Source: Phragmites australis
Lineage: Eukaryota > Streptophyta > Magnoliopsida > Poales > Poaceae
DNA: 64,000 bases
Assembly: GCF_958298935.1 (NCBI RefSeq)
Contig: NC_084933.1
Coordinates: forward strand, 25,630,334 to 25,694,333
Direction: 5' to 3'
Part shown: positions 45,620 through 57,829 of the stretch, piece by piece
How positions within the stretch are numbered: the first letter of the stretch is position 1
Layout: each line of letters starts with the position of its first letter
Translations under genes and position numbers: made by a program
Notes under the pieces: generated by a model
Databases searched by the model: none
What the model saw: only the letters and a program-made list of their open reading frames with translations
What the model was told of the DNA's origin: nothing

Positions 45620-46480
45620 ATTAATCCATTTTGTTCAATTTTTCTAAAAAAATATTTCAAGATGAGCAATATGTTCCTTATAAGTTTTTGAAAATATTAA
45701 CGTATCATCTATATAGACTAATATAAACTCTTGGTTTTCATTAAAAATATTTTGCATTTTCCACTGAAATAATGCAGGCACATTTTTTTAAGCCTAGAGG
45801 CATAACAAGCCATTCAAAATTTCCTTAGTACATGTGAATGTTGTCCATTCTATAGATTCTTCTGCTATCTTAACTTGCCAGAACCTGGCTTTTAAATCAA
45901 AATTTGAAAAGTATCTGCTACATTGCATCCTATTAATCCATTATTGTTTATTTGGAATATTATATGGATCATCCACAGTATTATCATTTAGTCTTTTGTA
46001 ATTTATTACCATCCATGATTTTCTCCTTACTATTTCAGAATGATTTTTTACTATAAATTCCGCTGATATGTGTGGCTTCTATTTTCTCTTATTGCCCCTA
46101 ATTTTAATAACTCTCAACATGCATTTTAAACTCTTCTATGTCTTTTGGAGTGGTTTCTATAATGCATGTTTTGATTATATAATCTGAATTTATTATGTTA
46201 ATTTACATACAATAGAGTTCTTATCCCAAAATTTCATTGGTATTTCTCCAATTATTTGGATACCTTCCAATCTTTGTACAATCTTCTCTATATCCGTTTT
46301 AGATTTTATGTCTCTATACCAGTTTGGTGTAAATAATTGTAATCCTATACATTCTACACAAAAAATTGTTATGTAATATTCTTTTAAGCTTGTATTAGAC
46401 TCGTTTTCTTATGTTTGTCTGAGAACTCATTGTCTATATTACTACCTTCAAGATTTTCATTTTTAAGATCAACATTGAAT
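45620..46480 (-). mobile_element. Endogenous pararetrovirus fragment (caulimovirid-like reverse transcriptase), decayed
   Basis: The minus strand from about 46150 to 45620 reads, with several stop codons and small frame changes, through a reverse-transcriptase domain. Its early block ([10 protein letters not shown]) and later ESIEW block are of the pararetrovirus kind rather than the Ty3 or Ty1 kind. The catalytic YIDD box is at 45704-45715. Upstream, 46480-46200 stays largely open in the same direction, consistent with the protease-RT linker of a polyprotein. Stops are visible after the NIPNK block and in the stretch before the YIDD box. AT-dinucleotide and AAT repeats lie next to it, a setting known for endogenous rice-tungro-like sequences. 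It cannot produce an intact enzyme. Confidence 0.72.
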
Positions 46481-46710
46481 TTTTTTTGGTGTTGCGTTAC
46501 AAATAGTATCTGAATAATACTAAATAGTATCTAAATAGTAATTCTTAATATAAAATTACACACAGGAAGAAGATAAGTTTTTATAATATTATATTCTTAC
46601 ACCGTCTCGCGCTAACGATAAATATTGCTAGTTATTATGTTAATAGTGAATAGTAACTCAAATTTGAATAGTTAAAATTAATAATAAATAAATAAAAATT
46701 ACATCAAAAG

Positions 46711-46711
<1 letters not shown>

Positions 46712-46741
<30 letters not shown>

Positions 46742-46838
46742 TAGTTATACTATATAATATTGGTAACTCCAATCATTATATACATACATACATGCATGCA
46801 TACATATATATGTATGTATATATATATACACACACACA
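46712..46838. repeat. Compound AT-rich microsatellite (AAT)n/(TATG)n/(CA)n
   Basis: About nine AAT units, then catacatgca/tatatgta runs ending in (CA)5. The equivalent tract in the second unit is 47943-48155. Confidence 0.9.
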
Positions 46839-46840
46839 CG

Positions 46841-47487
46841 GCAAGTCTATTATGCGTTTAGGCGTAACAATGAACTACGTTGCGCCACCCTCAGCTGCTG
46901 TTGCCACCTTCGCACCATCCTAGTTGTGACTAAGAAACTAGTCAGTTACGACGGCACATATAGCTGAGTTACGATCACATGATAAAAATTGTATATACGA
47001 GAAGCATTGTAGTTTACTGCTGCGCCACCCCAGTTACGACTAAGAAAATAGTCAGTTACAATAGCACAAATAGTTAACTTACGATCACATAACAAAAAAA
47101 CCAGTTACTATAGCAACTATACTGTTTTTTGGACCGTAATTAGTGTGTACAAAGATGTGACCCAGTTGCAATCACATTTACGACTACGAAAATAATAAGT
47201 TATAACAACACAGATAGTTGAGTTACAATCATATTAAAAAAAAACTCGGTTACAATAGCAACTATACTGCTTTTTGATCGTAACTGGGGGTGTGCATAGA
47301 GATGACCCATTTACGATCACATGATAAAAAAAATGTATAATTACGACTAGATAAATATCCAGTTACGATCATATATATTTGTAGTAACTGACATATCTTG
47401 TGAACCATAACTATACTGTTTTGGATCGTAACTACGGGGTGACGCAACAGTGAACTACAATACGTCTAGACACGTAATAGAGGTTTA
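46841..47487. mobile_element. TIR element with internal 'agttacgat' motifs, copy 1
   Basis: The left end (aagtctattatgcgtttagg ... gttgcgccacc) is mirrored by the reverse of the right end (aacctctattacgtgtctag ... gttgcgtcacc) over about 45 bp. The interior repeats variants of 'cagttacgatcacatga' and 'agcaactatactgtttttt' several times. No coding frame. It is a non-autonomous DNA element by structure; the superfamily is undetermined. Confidence 0.65.
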
Positions 47488-47770
47488 CATATAATAGAGT
47501 TCTTATCCCAATATTTCATTAGTATTTCTCCAATTATTTAGATATCTTCCAATCTTTGTACAATCTTCTCTATATACTTTTTAGATTTTATGTCCCTGTA
47601 CCAGTTTGGTGTAAATGATTGTAATCTTATGCATTCTGCATAAAAATTTGTTATGTAATATTTTTCTAAGTTTGTATTAGGCTCGTTTTCTTTATGTTTG
47701 TCTGAGAACTCATTATCTATATTACTACTTTCAAGATTTTCATTTTCAAGATAAAGATAGAATTTTTTTT
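47484..47770 (-). mobile_element. Second copy of the pararetrovirus upstream segment
   Basis: Matches 46202-46490 and keeps the same minus-strand open direction with substitutions. It carries no reverse-transcriptase core. It was created by the local tandem duplication, not by separate integration. Confidence 0.65.
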
Positions 47771-48153
47771 GTGTTGCGTTCCAAATAGTATCTGAATAAT
47801 ACCAAATAGTAATTCTTAATATAAAATTACACGCGGGAAGAAGATAAGTTTTTTATAATATTATATCGTTACAGCATCTCACGCTAACGATAAATATTGC
47901 TAGTTATTAGGTTAATAGTGAATAGTAACTCGAATTTAAATAGTAATAATAATAATAATAAATAAAAATTACACTAAAAATATAATAATAATAATAATAA
48001 TAGTTATACCGTATAATATTGGTAACTCCAATCATTATATACATACATACATATATATATGTATATGTATACATATATATATGTATATGTATACATATAT
48101 ATATATATACACATATACATATGCACACATATATACATATATATATACATATA

Positions 48154-48525
48154 TAGGAAAACTAGTCTGTACTCTCGGGAGTACATACTCCCTACTATGA
48201 TATACCACATAATGAACTAGATATACTCTTTTATCACTATGAGTATATTTATATAGTCATTTTAAGATACTCCAATATCAACTACATGAAAAATTTGAAA
48301 AGAAGTCCATCAATTTTAATAGATTTTGATAATACATTTATATTTGTACATAAAATGTAATATACTAAAAAAAATGTGCAAACCACCTTAAAAAGTATAC
48401 ATACTATTTGGATGATCTTATATAGTCACATGCTCCATGTACATACCGTTTATCACATGATATACTCAGTATGTTATGAGATACGTATATATGAGTACAT
48501 ACTCTGGGAGTATCAAACATGCTTC
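48154..48525. mobile_element. MITE-like insert in the second duplication copy
   Basis: Starts ggaaaactagtctgtactct and ends, in reverse, ggaagcatgtttgatactcc. The ends are about 35-bp imperfect inverted repeats that include cgggagta against ccagagta. It sits inside the TA-rich microsatellite and is absent from the first copy. The interior is AT-rich and noncoding. Confidence 0.6.
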
Positions 48526-48547
48526 CTATATATATATACACACACAC

Positions 48548-49160
48548 GGTAAATCTATTTTGCGTTTAAGCGCAACAGTGAACTACTTTGCGCCACCTTC
48601 AGTTGCTGCAGCCACCTTCGCACCACCCCAATTGCGACTAAGAAACTAGTCAGTTACGACGGCACATATAGGTGAGTTACAATCACATGATAAAAATTGT
48701 ATATACGGGAAGCGTTGTAGTTTACTGCTTAGTCAGTTACGATAGTACAGATAGTTGAGTTATAATCACATGAAAAAAAAGTCAGTTATGATAGCAACTA
48801 TACTGTTTTTTGACCATAACTGATGTGTACGCAGATGTGGCCCAGTTGCGATCACAATTAAAACTAATAAAATAATAAGTTATGACAACACAAATAGTTG
48901 AGTTAAAATCACATGGCAAAAAAAGTCAGTTACGATAGCAACTATACTGTTTTTTATCGTAACTGTGGGTGTACGCAGAGATGATCCAGTTACGATCACA
49001 AGATAAAAAAATGTATAATTACGACTAAATAAGTTATCCAGATACGATCATATATATTTGTATTAACTGACTTTTTTTTAATCATAACTATACTGTTTTG
49101 AATTATAGCTACAGAGTAACGTGTGAACTACAGTATACCTAGACATGTAATAGAGGTTTG
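48548..49160. mobile_element. TIR element with internal 'agttacgat' motifs, copy 2
   Basis: Same ends and internal motif order as 46841-47487, with small deletions (613 against about 647 bp). Confidence 0.65.
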
Positions 49161-49164
49161 ACAT

Positions 49165-50126
49165 GGGCCCGACACGGTGCGGCTCGTCACTCGCACCGAC
49201 TCACTCATCCAACCTGGCGAGCGGTCGTGCCAGCCGTCCTGCGAAGTAGGCAAACCTTGCATGCACCCCTAATACCTGTGCCGACGGCACACGGCGCATG
49301 CGGCTGCGGCCTCTCGTGGGTGGCGCGAGGATCTGCGTCGGCGGCAACCGCGAGAAGGGCTTTTCAGTCCGCTGTCGCACGCCACGGCAGCGTCGACGCA
49401 CACAGAATTGGGAGGGCGCCTCCACCGATCGGCTTCGGCACGCACGTTCCACAGCAGAGCGCCGAAAACATCAGGTGAAAACAAAATCACCACCACGGAA
49501 CCACCTACCGCAAGCAAATCGCAACTGATAAATGCGCCGGTGCACGGCACCGAGAAGGGAGTTGCTCCGCTTTCCTGCAGTGCCGGTAGCTTTTCTTCTT
49601 TTTCTGCTGCACGGCAACAGCGGAAGCAGGAACTTTTCTGCCCTCGAACAGACGTTGGACTACGACTGGCTGATCCGAATGTCAGGTTCCTGGCAGTGCT
49701 AGGATTCTCCTGCCCCCAATCATACGGCTACCCCGCCCGCATGCGTTCTGGTCCTATCCGCGGCCTTTGTAGAGTCGTTGAAATAGCAATGCCCAACTGG
49801 ACGCCCCTGGCAGAAAGCAATCAATATGATTAAAGTTTTCTTCTCTAATACTTGGCAAAAATGAAGGGCAACCAACTTTTCACCTCTTGCGCGTGTGAGA
49901 TATAAGTGAAAGGCAATTTGATCATATTTTTACAACACATCTATTCCTAAATCTATGTAAAATAGTCAAAAGGGAGTACCAAGAGTTCTCTCTAAAAAAA
50001 AGGAGTACCAAGAGTTGTTGCAAAGTTGCATGTCCTCTCATCAGCCCACATGAATCTCTGGCACATAGGACAATCGAGTGAACTTTCTCCTACAGTCCTA
50101 CTTCGTCTAGGCATACGTTTCTTTTT
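49165..50126. other. Intergenic, GC-rich first half, no gene recognised
   Basis: Overlapping open frames up to 141 codons (49408-49833, +) with no domain. The pattern suggests composition-driven frames. Confidence 0.4.
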
Positions 50127-50408
50127 GGTGTAATAGCTAATTTTGTCCCGAATTTGCTCAGACCAAATACAGTGTGTGCGGTCCGACCAGATACAGTGGG
50201 TTTAAACAAAGCAAAGGTATAATAGACATTTCACAAAGCCCTTGACCCCACTGTTGAGTCAGCTGGCCAGCGTGTTGAGCCATGTAGAAGAAAAGGACAT
50301 TTTCGATCTGAAATAGATACTTCAGAAACTAAACTTGCTGATTTGATGGTTAAATGACTAATTTAAGCCTCTGAGAAAAGTTTGGGAACGAAATTGGCTA
50401 TTACACCT
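50127..50408. mobile_element. 282-bp MITE
   Basis: The left end ggtgtaatagctaattttgt and the reverse of the right end ggtgtaatagccaatttcgt continue to pair for about 38 bp (ccgaatttgctcag against ccaaacttttctcag). It is small and noncoding. The target duplication is not clear. Confidence 0.75.
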
Positions 50409-50409
50409 C

Positions 50410-52034
50410 CCTTTTTCGTCGAATTGGCCAGTCACAGCATCTCCAGAAACTTACAGTCGCTAGTAGCTACCACAGCATTGCGAAACATGAAAAGTTACCA
50501 TATCAGTCATCACTAAAAACATCCCCTTTCAGATCCTTTTCTGGACAGCTGTCCGTGACAGAAATTCTTAACCACTGCTCGCATCCAATGTACTTGGATT
50601 TTAGGAATTGTTCAATGTTCAGCCACTAACCAGCAGCCTATTATATGCAGATCTAGAGAGGTCACCGTTCCAAGATCTATAATGCAGTGTTAGGTGCGAT
50701 TACCACATTCGCTAGCTAGAAACCGGACCCATTTTTGTACAGTCCACGAGAAATGGGAAAAATCTCATGAGGCTTTTATCAGAGGGGACCCCTGTTCTGT
50801 CAGTTATCTTTATCGATTTCAATTCAGTAAATTTCTACATGGCCCCAATCGACCGCCAGTGTTTGTTACTTTGTTGTCTTGCAGCTCCTGTCCGGTACCA
50901 ATCCGCTCTTTGGCTGTTGCATTGCTTCCTTCGCGTACATGCCAGTGGAGATAGCTCGTAGCTCTATCGTTGAAGAATCTGCCCGTTCCCCACTCTATTA
51001 TTTTTGAGCCAGACAATTATCAAATGAGTGTGTCTGAACTATTCATGCTCCTGATTGAAACCACAATTCAATCACCTACTGCATCCAAACATGATGCCAG
51101 CTTTACTAAAGTTTGTTTTGCCCCAAAAATCAATGGTTTGGTACTGACTATTAGGCTAAGTGGACAAAACATATATGGCGTGACAGTGACAAATTGGTGT
51201 TATATTTGTGGAAAAATTCGCTTTCGGATGCTGATGGAAGTCAAGTGGTTACGACTGTTTCGCCCTTTTCTCTGCATAGCCGATTCTGTCATCAGAATTT
51301 TGGGATATTTTGCTTGGCTTGTTGTCCTCTTATACTTTCAGCACCGACACCGACGTCGGCAGAAAATAACAGGGAGATGCAGGCGCTTAGAAAAAGGATA
51401 GGTAACCGTTTCACCTGAATTTTGCAGTGCAAGGAAGATGCGTTCGGTGTGGAGCGCCCAACTTGCAACAGAATCGGTGGTCAAAGCAGAATGCTTAGAT
51501 GGCATACAGTTGCATGCCAGGGCAGAATGCTGTGGATGCATTCTGCACGGCCGGCGGGCATTTCATGACAGTGAGGACATCAAGTTTTGAACAGATAGAC
51601 GTTAGGTTGGCCCGATCCCAACATCCATGTCCAAGGGTATATCACTTCTGGTCAAATTCATGGAGATGACTAGTCCTAGTTTTGGTTTCGATTCGGTGAC
51701 ACGGGAACAAAATGGGTCACATAATGAACATCTAACAACATAGACTGAACAATGTACATCCGGACAAGAAAATGAAACCCAGAATTATACTCTATTTACC
51801 CACTTGGCACAACTTAGTTCTCTTTTCATGTCAATACCTTTGCTGGGTTTACCTCTCATATGCACCCTCTTTCATAGCTTAACAAGGAGAGCATGTCTCC
51901 ATTATGCGAACAATTCCACCAAAAGAATACCCCCCCAAAAAAAAAGAAACTCCAAATTCACAAGGCAAATGGTAAGCCAACTATGAGACTTGCCGAACAT
52001 GTCAACCATTCTAACTTTTTATTTCACGCTATTG
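50410..52034. other. 3' flank of the PMT2-like gene
   Basis: No gene recognised. The last few hundred bases before 52035 probably include the 3' UTR of the minus-strand PMT2-like gene. Open frames at 50694-51401 lack domains. Confidence 0.4.
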
Positions 52035-55000
52035 CTATTGTTTATTGTCCCCGAGTGTCCAGTATGTCTTCACAACAAGGAGGAGCTTCTCCCGGACGAG
52101 CGGACCATCTTCGTGATCCACGATCTGGCTATTCCATCTCATCCCATCCACGATGCTCTTTATCTTCACTAACAGGTCGACATCATCTCTGATGATGACT
52201 GTGCCCTCCGGCCTCAGGATTCTGTCCATTTCCAGCAGAATGTTCTCCATCTCACATCTTGCAAGCAGAGAAAATTGTCAGTCTTAACTGGGGTGAAACG
52301 GTCATTTCGAGAGAGAAAAAAACCGAGGTGAAACATGTTTTGAAAATGGAATTGAGAAATGAAAGTCGTCCATCGTACGTCAGCCAAGTCCACTTGGAAC
52401 AAGATTTACGTAATGCAGCCATAAAGTTACTAAAACGGGACAAGCCAGTTTCTTTAGAACAGACATCAAACCACTATATAAATAGGACAAAATTTGCAGT
52501 GCTGGACTGAATTCTAATGCAGCTTGTATTTACCTGTCCTTGTAAAGAGTGAACAATAAATCCGCGTGAATAAGATCGTATGTCCGGGGATAAGAGGACA
52601 TGCCCTCACACCTGCAGTGAATATAGAAAGAGGTCAGATCAGACAAGGACAAAGACGTAATCATCTACCACGGGGGAGCCATTTTTGCAGGACAAGTACT
52701 TACCAGTCTTGGTAGCTTCCAATGAGGCCACGCTCGTATATTACCCCAAGGGTTGTTGAGTTTCCCACGGTAGGGACCATATTCATGACCCAAACCGGAT
52801 CATTCACCAATGCCGCAGCGAAGCCGCCAAACTTGGCATTCATATCGAGCAAGTTGCGGTACCGGCCCTTCTGCCCAAATTGACTAATTACGGACTTGTA
52901 GTGTCCAACTCTCTTCTTCCATAATTTGTTATCTTGCAGAAATATATCTTCCGTGACCCCCTCAATGCTGCCACTGGCAATCCTGGGCGGCACTGCAGTG
53001 AGCCTCTCCGGCCATTTCTTCAACTCGCCACCGGCAACCTCCTTTATGTCACTAACCTCCGGGAGTGGAGTTATACAAGCCTCCATCTTGTCGTACCTAC
53101 AATCAATCAAATGAATATGATTAGTGATTCACCATAAACTACCAGGTGTACTGAAAAATGGTTAACATTATATGCTGTAACTACCAGGCTGCATCCGGGT
53201 TTTTGTTAGAGCAGAAGGGAGGGGACTTGATAAGCCTGCGGGAGGCTTTGCAGTGAGCGTGGTTAGTAGGCTTCTGCCAAATAGCAATGTCGCCGACCTC
53301 CTTGATCTTCTTCCAACAGAGGCCCTTGGCAACTGCTTCAATGGCTTGCTGCTCTGCATTCAGGTCCTCCTTAGTCCTGTCCCACCCCTTCCAGTGTTTC
53401 TTCCAGTTGATTGGTGGTCCAGATAAGATCCAATACCCTCCAGGCCGCAGAATGCGATCAACCTCGATCAAGTACAGCCCATCTGCATGTACATGAGAAC
53501 ACTAAGTTATGCGTAATCAACTGAAAATTCTGAAACCTTGCGGTACTAGAGGCAATAACAGTGCAATGTACCATAGAGCTGCCATGGTATGAGGCAGCGA
53601 GAGCAGTGCGCCATGTCAAAGGAACGGGCCGGATAGGTGAGCCGATTGGATGCGAGCACCCCAATCATCGCCGGCACACCACGCTCCAGTGCAAACTGCA
53701 CCTGCGCCTCGTGGGAGTCCCGTGGGGCGAACGACATGGCCAGGATGTTGCGCGACAGCAAGTACGCTCCCCAGCTCGCCACCTGCACAGAGCAGCACAA
53801 TGAGCCTCATTAGGCAACCTGAAATCCAGTTCCCACACAGGCTTAGTTGCCCAAAACAAGGAGCGCTAGAATAGTAAAAGTCACTATCCCTCCAACTGAA
53901 ATGTCTGGAACAAACAGATCAAAATGCCCAGGTCAACATGGCTAATAGCACAACTGTTCTACGTGATGGCACTGCACAAAAGGATAGGGATCCGGATCCC
54001 CTAACTTCACAATTGATCCCTGCCATTGAACACTGTATCACGGTACTGTTTATGAAAATAATGTACCAATTTTACTGTTTAATGAATATTGTATCACTAA
54101 ATCTTGTCCATCTGTTCACGATCCAATAGCTCACAACGGAGATCCTGATACCATAAAAGGCATCATATTTTAACAATATTAGTGATGTCATTATCACACT
54201 ATGAATTAGGTTCAAACCTAAAATACCAAGACTATGTCTCATAAGATTATTTTTTGATAACCGTTACACCTTCCTACCGTCCACTTAGGAATTTGATCCC
54301 TTAGAGTTTGCGGCCCTATTTAGAATGAAAGAATGCAAAACAGAGAAAAGATGGAAAACGTAGGAACAGGATGAAATGAAAAGCAAAAAACTATAAGAAT
54401 CCAAAACATATGAATAGAAATTTGGACTGTTTGGATTGTATTTTTTTTTTTTAATTTTCACAAGTGGTGTGCTACTTTCTTTCATCTCTTCTTCCCACGC
54501 ATTCGTGAAGGAAAGAAAACAGAGGAAATGAACATCCAGTTACAATAAAAACAGTAATCAATACTTCCTGTGTTCCAGACGCTAAGTTAACTTTATTTCC
54601 TCTGTTTCTTGATTCCTACGATTTTCCTTTTGGAAATCCTTCTATCCAAACGAGGCCTGCAATTGCAAATGCTGGCCTGGAAATGTCGTGGGATACTGAT
54701 TCATAGAAAAGGACAAACAAGCAGATATCAAGTAAACAGCAGCATTATTGCAAAGATTTCAGATCTGCTCCTACGGTTCAATAGTGTTCCCACCTCAGAC
54801 TATCAAAAAGAACTAAACGGATCACGTGCAGCGACTGCGCGCATTGTCATCTGTTCGTTTTTTTATTAATAGCCCAATCATCTGCTACAGTGCATTTTAG
54901 TGGAATTTTCCAAAAGACTGCTACATTACGCATGCTGCTGTTTAGGCTGATCTGAACCGTCGAAAACGGATCTGACGATGCTAGTGCCACCCCTAAGCTA

Positions 55001-56111
55001 TAGTCGCGCTAGTAACTGTACAGTAACCGAGTCCAAAAAGAAAATAGCGTGCTACAGCTCACGACATCCTGACTACGTTACCAAATGCGAATGGGTTCTA
55101 TGCTCCTTTATCGGGTCGGAGCAGCAGCTTCGATCCGGGTCAGACCCGTTCTTCGCACTCTCATCCTCTCACCCGAGATCGTGGAAGAGATTGGAAACTT
55201 CCGACACCCGCAAAGCTAGTAAACGCCATTCACGAGATCTCCGCTTGCTATTCTCAGATCTCTGACTGAAATTGACCTCAAACTTATACGGGCCTTGACG
55301 ATGCAGTCCTTAAGCTTAATCTATTTTCTTGTGCATGTGATCATCTCAAGCAAATGGGATGTATTCATGTATGATTACGATCGAAGCGGCTTACCCCGCA
55401 GCCGGTGTCGATGGCGGTGCGGATGGATCCGTCGTGGAGGGGGATGAGCTTGCCGATGTCGTCGATGTACGCGCCGGCGCCATGGGGGAACATGGTGCCT
55501 CCCCCGGGGAAGCGGAACTTGTCACCGTCCACACGGATCCAGTTCTGCACCGCCTTCTCGACGGTGAGCTCCTTGTGCGGCACGTTTGCGAACCAGGCGA
55601 CGTCGCGGCTCGTCGGCCACGGGAACGGGTTGCGGTAGCCCTTGGGCGCCGGCACGAGGCACCGCAGCCGCTCGCCGTCCGACGGGCAGTGCCGCTCCCG
55701 GTAGATCAGCCGGTCGCGCGGGAACCGCAGGGAACGCTCCACGTCCTCGCAGGGCGTGTACTCAGAGTATTTGGCGGGGCACACCTCATACTCGCGCTTC
55801 GCAGGCGCGGCCTCCGCCTCCATGCCCTCCGCGGTGTGGTGCGCGGCGAAGTCGAGCGGCGCGGACGAGGAGGAGGAGGAGACGGTCGTGGTGGGGGAGA
55901 CGCAGGAGACGGCGGTGGCGATGGAGACGGAGGAGCCGGTGCCGGCGCCGCCGGTGGGAGCGGCGGAGAAGCCGCCGTGGTGCCAGACGCCGAGGAGGTA
56001 GGACACGGAGCAGAGGACGGCGACGGCCACGAGGTGGAGCAGCGACGGGCGGCCGCCGACCGCCGCGGCGGACAAGGGGTGCATCTTCGTGGCGGTCGCG
56101 CCCACCGCCAT
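52035..56111 (-). CDS. Putative pectin-type methyltransferase, PMT2-like (DUF248/Methyltransf_29)
   Basis: Plant PMT proteins (QUASIMODO2 relatives) are type II Golgi membrane proteins thought to methylate cell-wall polysaccharides with S-adenosylmethionine. Six exons: 56111-55395, 53782-53572, 53482-53185, 53096-52704, 52611-52534 and 52257-52035 (stop included). All junctions are GT-AG and phases close, giving 639 residues. Single membrane helix about 24-43. A Ser/Thr/Ala-rich stem precedes the conserved lumenal block ([26 protein letters not shown]). The SAM site [16 protein letters not shown] (232-247) spans intron 1. Further family motifs are [30 protein letters not shown], a second [10 protein letters not shown] half-site, and the ending [14 protein letters not shown]. 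It is intact and closest in type to PMT2/PMT14. Intron 1 (1.6 kb) carries a MITE. Confidence 0.95.
54310..54660. mobile_element. MITE in intron 1 of the PMT2-like gene
   Basis: The left end (ggccctatttagaatgaaag) mirrors the reverse of the right end (ggcctcgtttggatagaagg). Inner words gtaggaa and cagagraaa also pair. These ends resemble the common 'ggcctngtttgga' class of grass MITEs. It is spliced out with the intron. Confidence 0.6.
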
Positions 56112-56289
56112 GGCGGCTCGGCTGCTGCTCCCCTCTGGCTACTGGGCTGGGCGCCTACTTTTTGCACTGCCCCTGTGTGTGTCCGTGTTGCGCACCGCTC
56201 TGCTTAAAGCGGTCGCCTCGGATTGGGATGTGGGGCGCTTGCTGGGGATTTGGTGGAGGTGGAGACGGGGGAAGGCCGTCTGATGAAAA

Positions 56290-57720
56290 GATCTGGAGCG
56301 ATAATAACTTATTATCCCATCAAGTTTTACCAAATAATTTAGGTTTGCAAGATAATAGGCTCCAATATAGTGACAAAGCTCTAGTAATGTCAAAAGATTC
56401 ATTCTAGGTTATATTGATATCACACGCTACGTTTCGCCATTATTTAGTGTGAAATTGTATCTTCATCGTTCTTACAGTAATGTTGTTCGCTGCCAGACTA
56501 CAAATTTACTTCGTTTTACAAGTTTTGATGAAAATCCGACGCTGGGAGCATCGTACGTGCTTGGGTCAATCTCAAGGAGTATTCGCAGAGAAATGTCGCA
56601 TTTGGTCCTTTTGGATTCATAGGTGCCTAGGCTAAAGTGATAGACCGAAATAGATTTAAATATTAAGCTCGGACGGTGGAAAAATTTAGACTCCATTTCC
56701 AGCAAGTGTTAGGGCCGACCTGAGACTCTGTTCGATTCTTGTGGGTTACTGGGTCGTGGATCGGAGCATAGGAGCTATTTGAAAGAGGTACATCTACCGT
56801 GTTCTACTACTCCAGGGGTTTCACAACACGAGAAGATAAAATCCATACCCAACTGTCCAAGAGTATGACCATAAATCCATAATCATACCAGCCGAATTAG
56901 ACGAATTACTAGCAACATAAACTGGATTAGTTAAAATATGTAATAAAATAGAGAAAAAACAAAATCTTAGGGCATGAATAATGCTATGTGATTATGGTTA
57001 TGTGCTTAAGAAAAAGGAGTGTTAAGTACTTAAGTAAAAATTATAATTTTTAATGCAAATAAAGATTGTAGTTGTTTAAATATGATTAATTAAATAAGCA
57101 CATTATCCCACACATAAGCACATGTGATACAGCAGTTGAGAACAATAATTTTTTTAATAAGTATGACTTCTAAGCACCTTATTATACATGATTTTAGCTG
57201 AGTGCTTTCCTGTCTGGCTATACGTTTGTCACGGTGCTGGGAAGTGGGTACGGAGTACCGACTGTGTAGACTGTAGCATCACAAGGAAGCTTGGACCATA
57301 GAATGAAATTATAAAACGCCACTCGTTCTCTGTAATGACGTGCGGGTCGTGGCATTTCGTCAAACAAGAGTGGCATCCATGAAAACTCCCACATTTACCC
57401 GGGCGATGGGAAGCGGACAGACGCCGCCGCATACGGCGCAGGCGTGGCGCTCCTGCGGGGACATTTGTAACCGTCTGACCGCACGCCCGCACCAGCAGGA
57501 TCAACATCGCCGGGCGTGCCACGGGTGCACCCGCTGACAGGCGGGCCACGAAAGGGGTCAGGATCCTGCCCTGGGCGGCCGGCTTTGGCACACCCGACCC
57601 CGTCCGTGCTCGAGCAAGTACCCTGTTTTGTCTCGTGACAGGACAGTCATGGAACAGCACCCGGGGCGCGGCCGTGATCACCGTGAATCCTAGGTGCCTC
57701 CAGGGTGGGGGATCGCTCGC
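56290..57720. other. Upstream intergenic region with a Tourist-like MITE
   Basis: 56968-57196 has ends 'ttagggcatgaataatg' and, reversed, 'taaaatcatgtataat', typical of PIF/Harbinger-derived Tourist elements with a TTA/TAA target. 57220-57690 is GC-rich with a 150-codon frame of no known domain. Confidence 0.45.
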
Positions 57721-57721
57721 A

Positions 57722-57815
57722 GGCGCAGCAACCGCGTTAAAAGTTGGTTTGGTTGACCTCCCATACTAGGCGCAGTAACCGCGTTAAAAGTTGGTTTGGT
57801 TGACCTTCCATACTA
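57722..57815. repeat. Two 47-bp tandem units
   Basis: ggcgcagyaaccgcgttaaa...ccatacta occurs at 57722 and 57769 with only two differences. Confidence 0.9.
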
Positions 57816-57829
57816 GTTTATATAGTATA

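Larger units (their letters stand above)
46202..49160. repeat. Large tandem duplication (about 1.28 kb unit, second copy expanded)
   Basis: The unit from 46202 (tttacatacaatagagttc) recurs at 47484 (tttacatataatagagttc), offset 1282. Each unit holds a pararetrovirus flank, AAT/TA microsatellites and the inverted-repeat element described below. The second copy is longer because of a roughly 370-bp insert at 48154-48525. Divergence between copies is moderate by eye (about 8-12%). Confidence 0.85.

Noticed and set aside
48004..48210. Tyr/Ile-rich minus-strand frame
   Set aside because: Translation of TATA/CATA microsatellite sequence.
55359..56407. Frames of 282 and 273 codons on the plus strand
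   Set aside because: They are antisense shadows of the GC-rich first exon of the PMT2-like gene.
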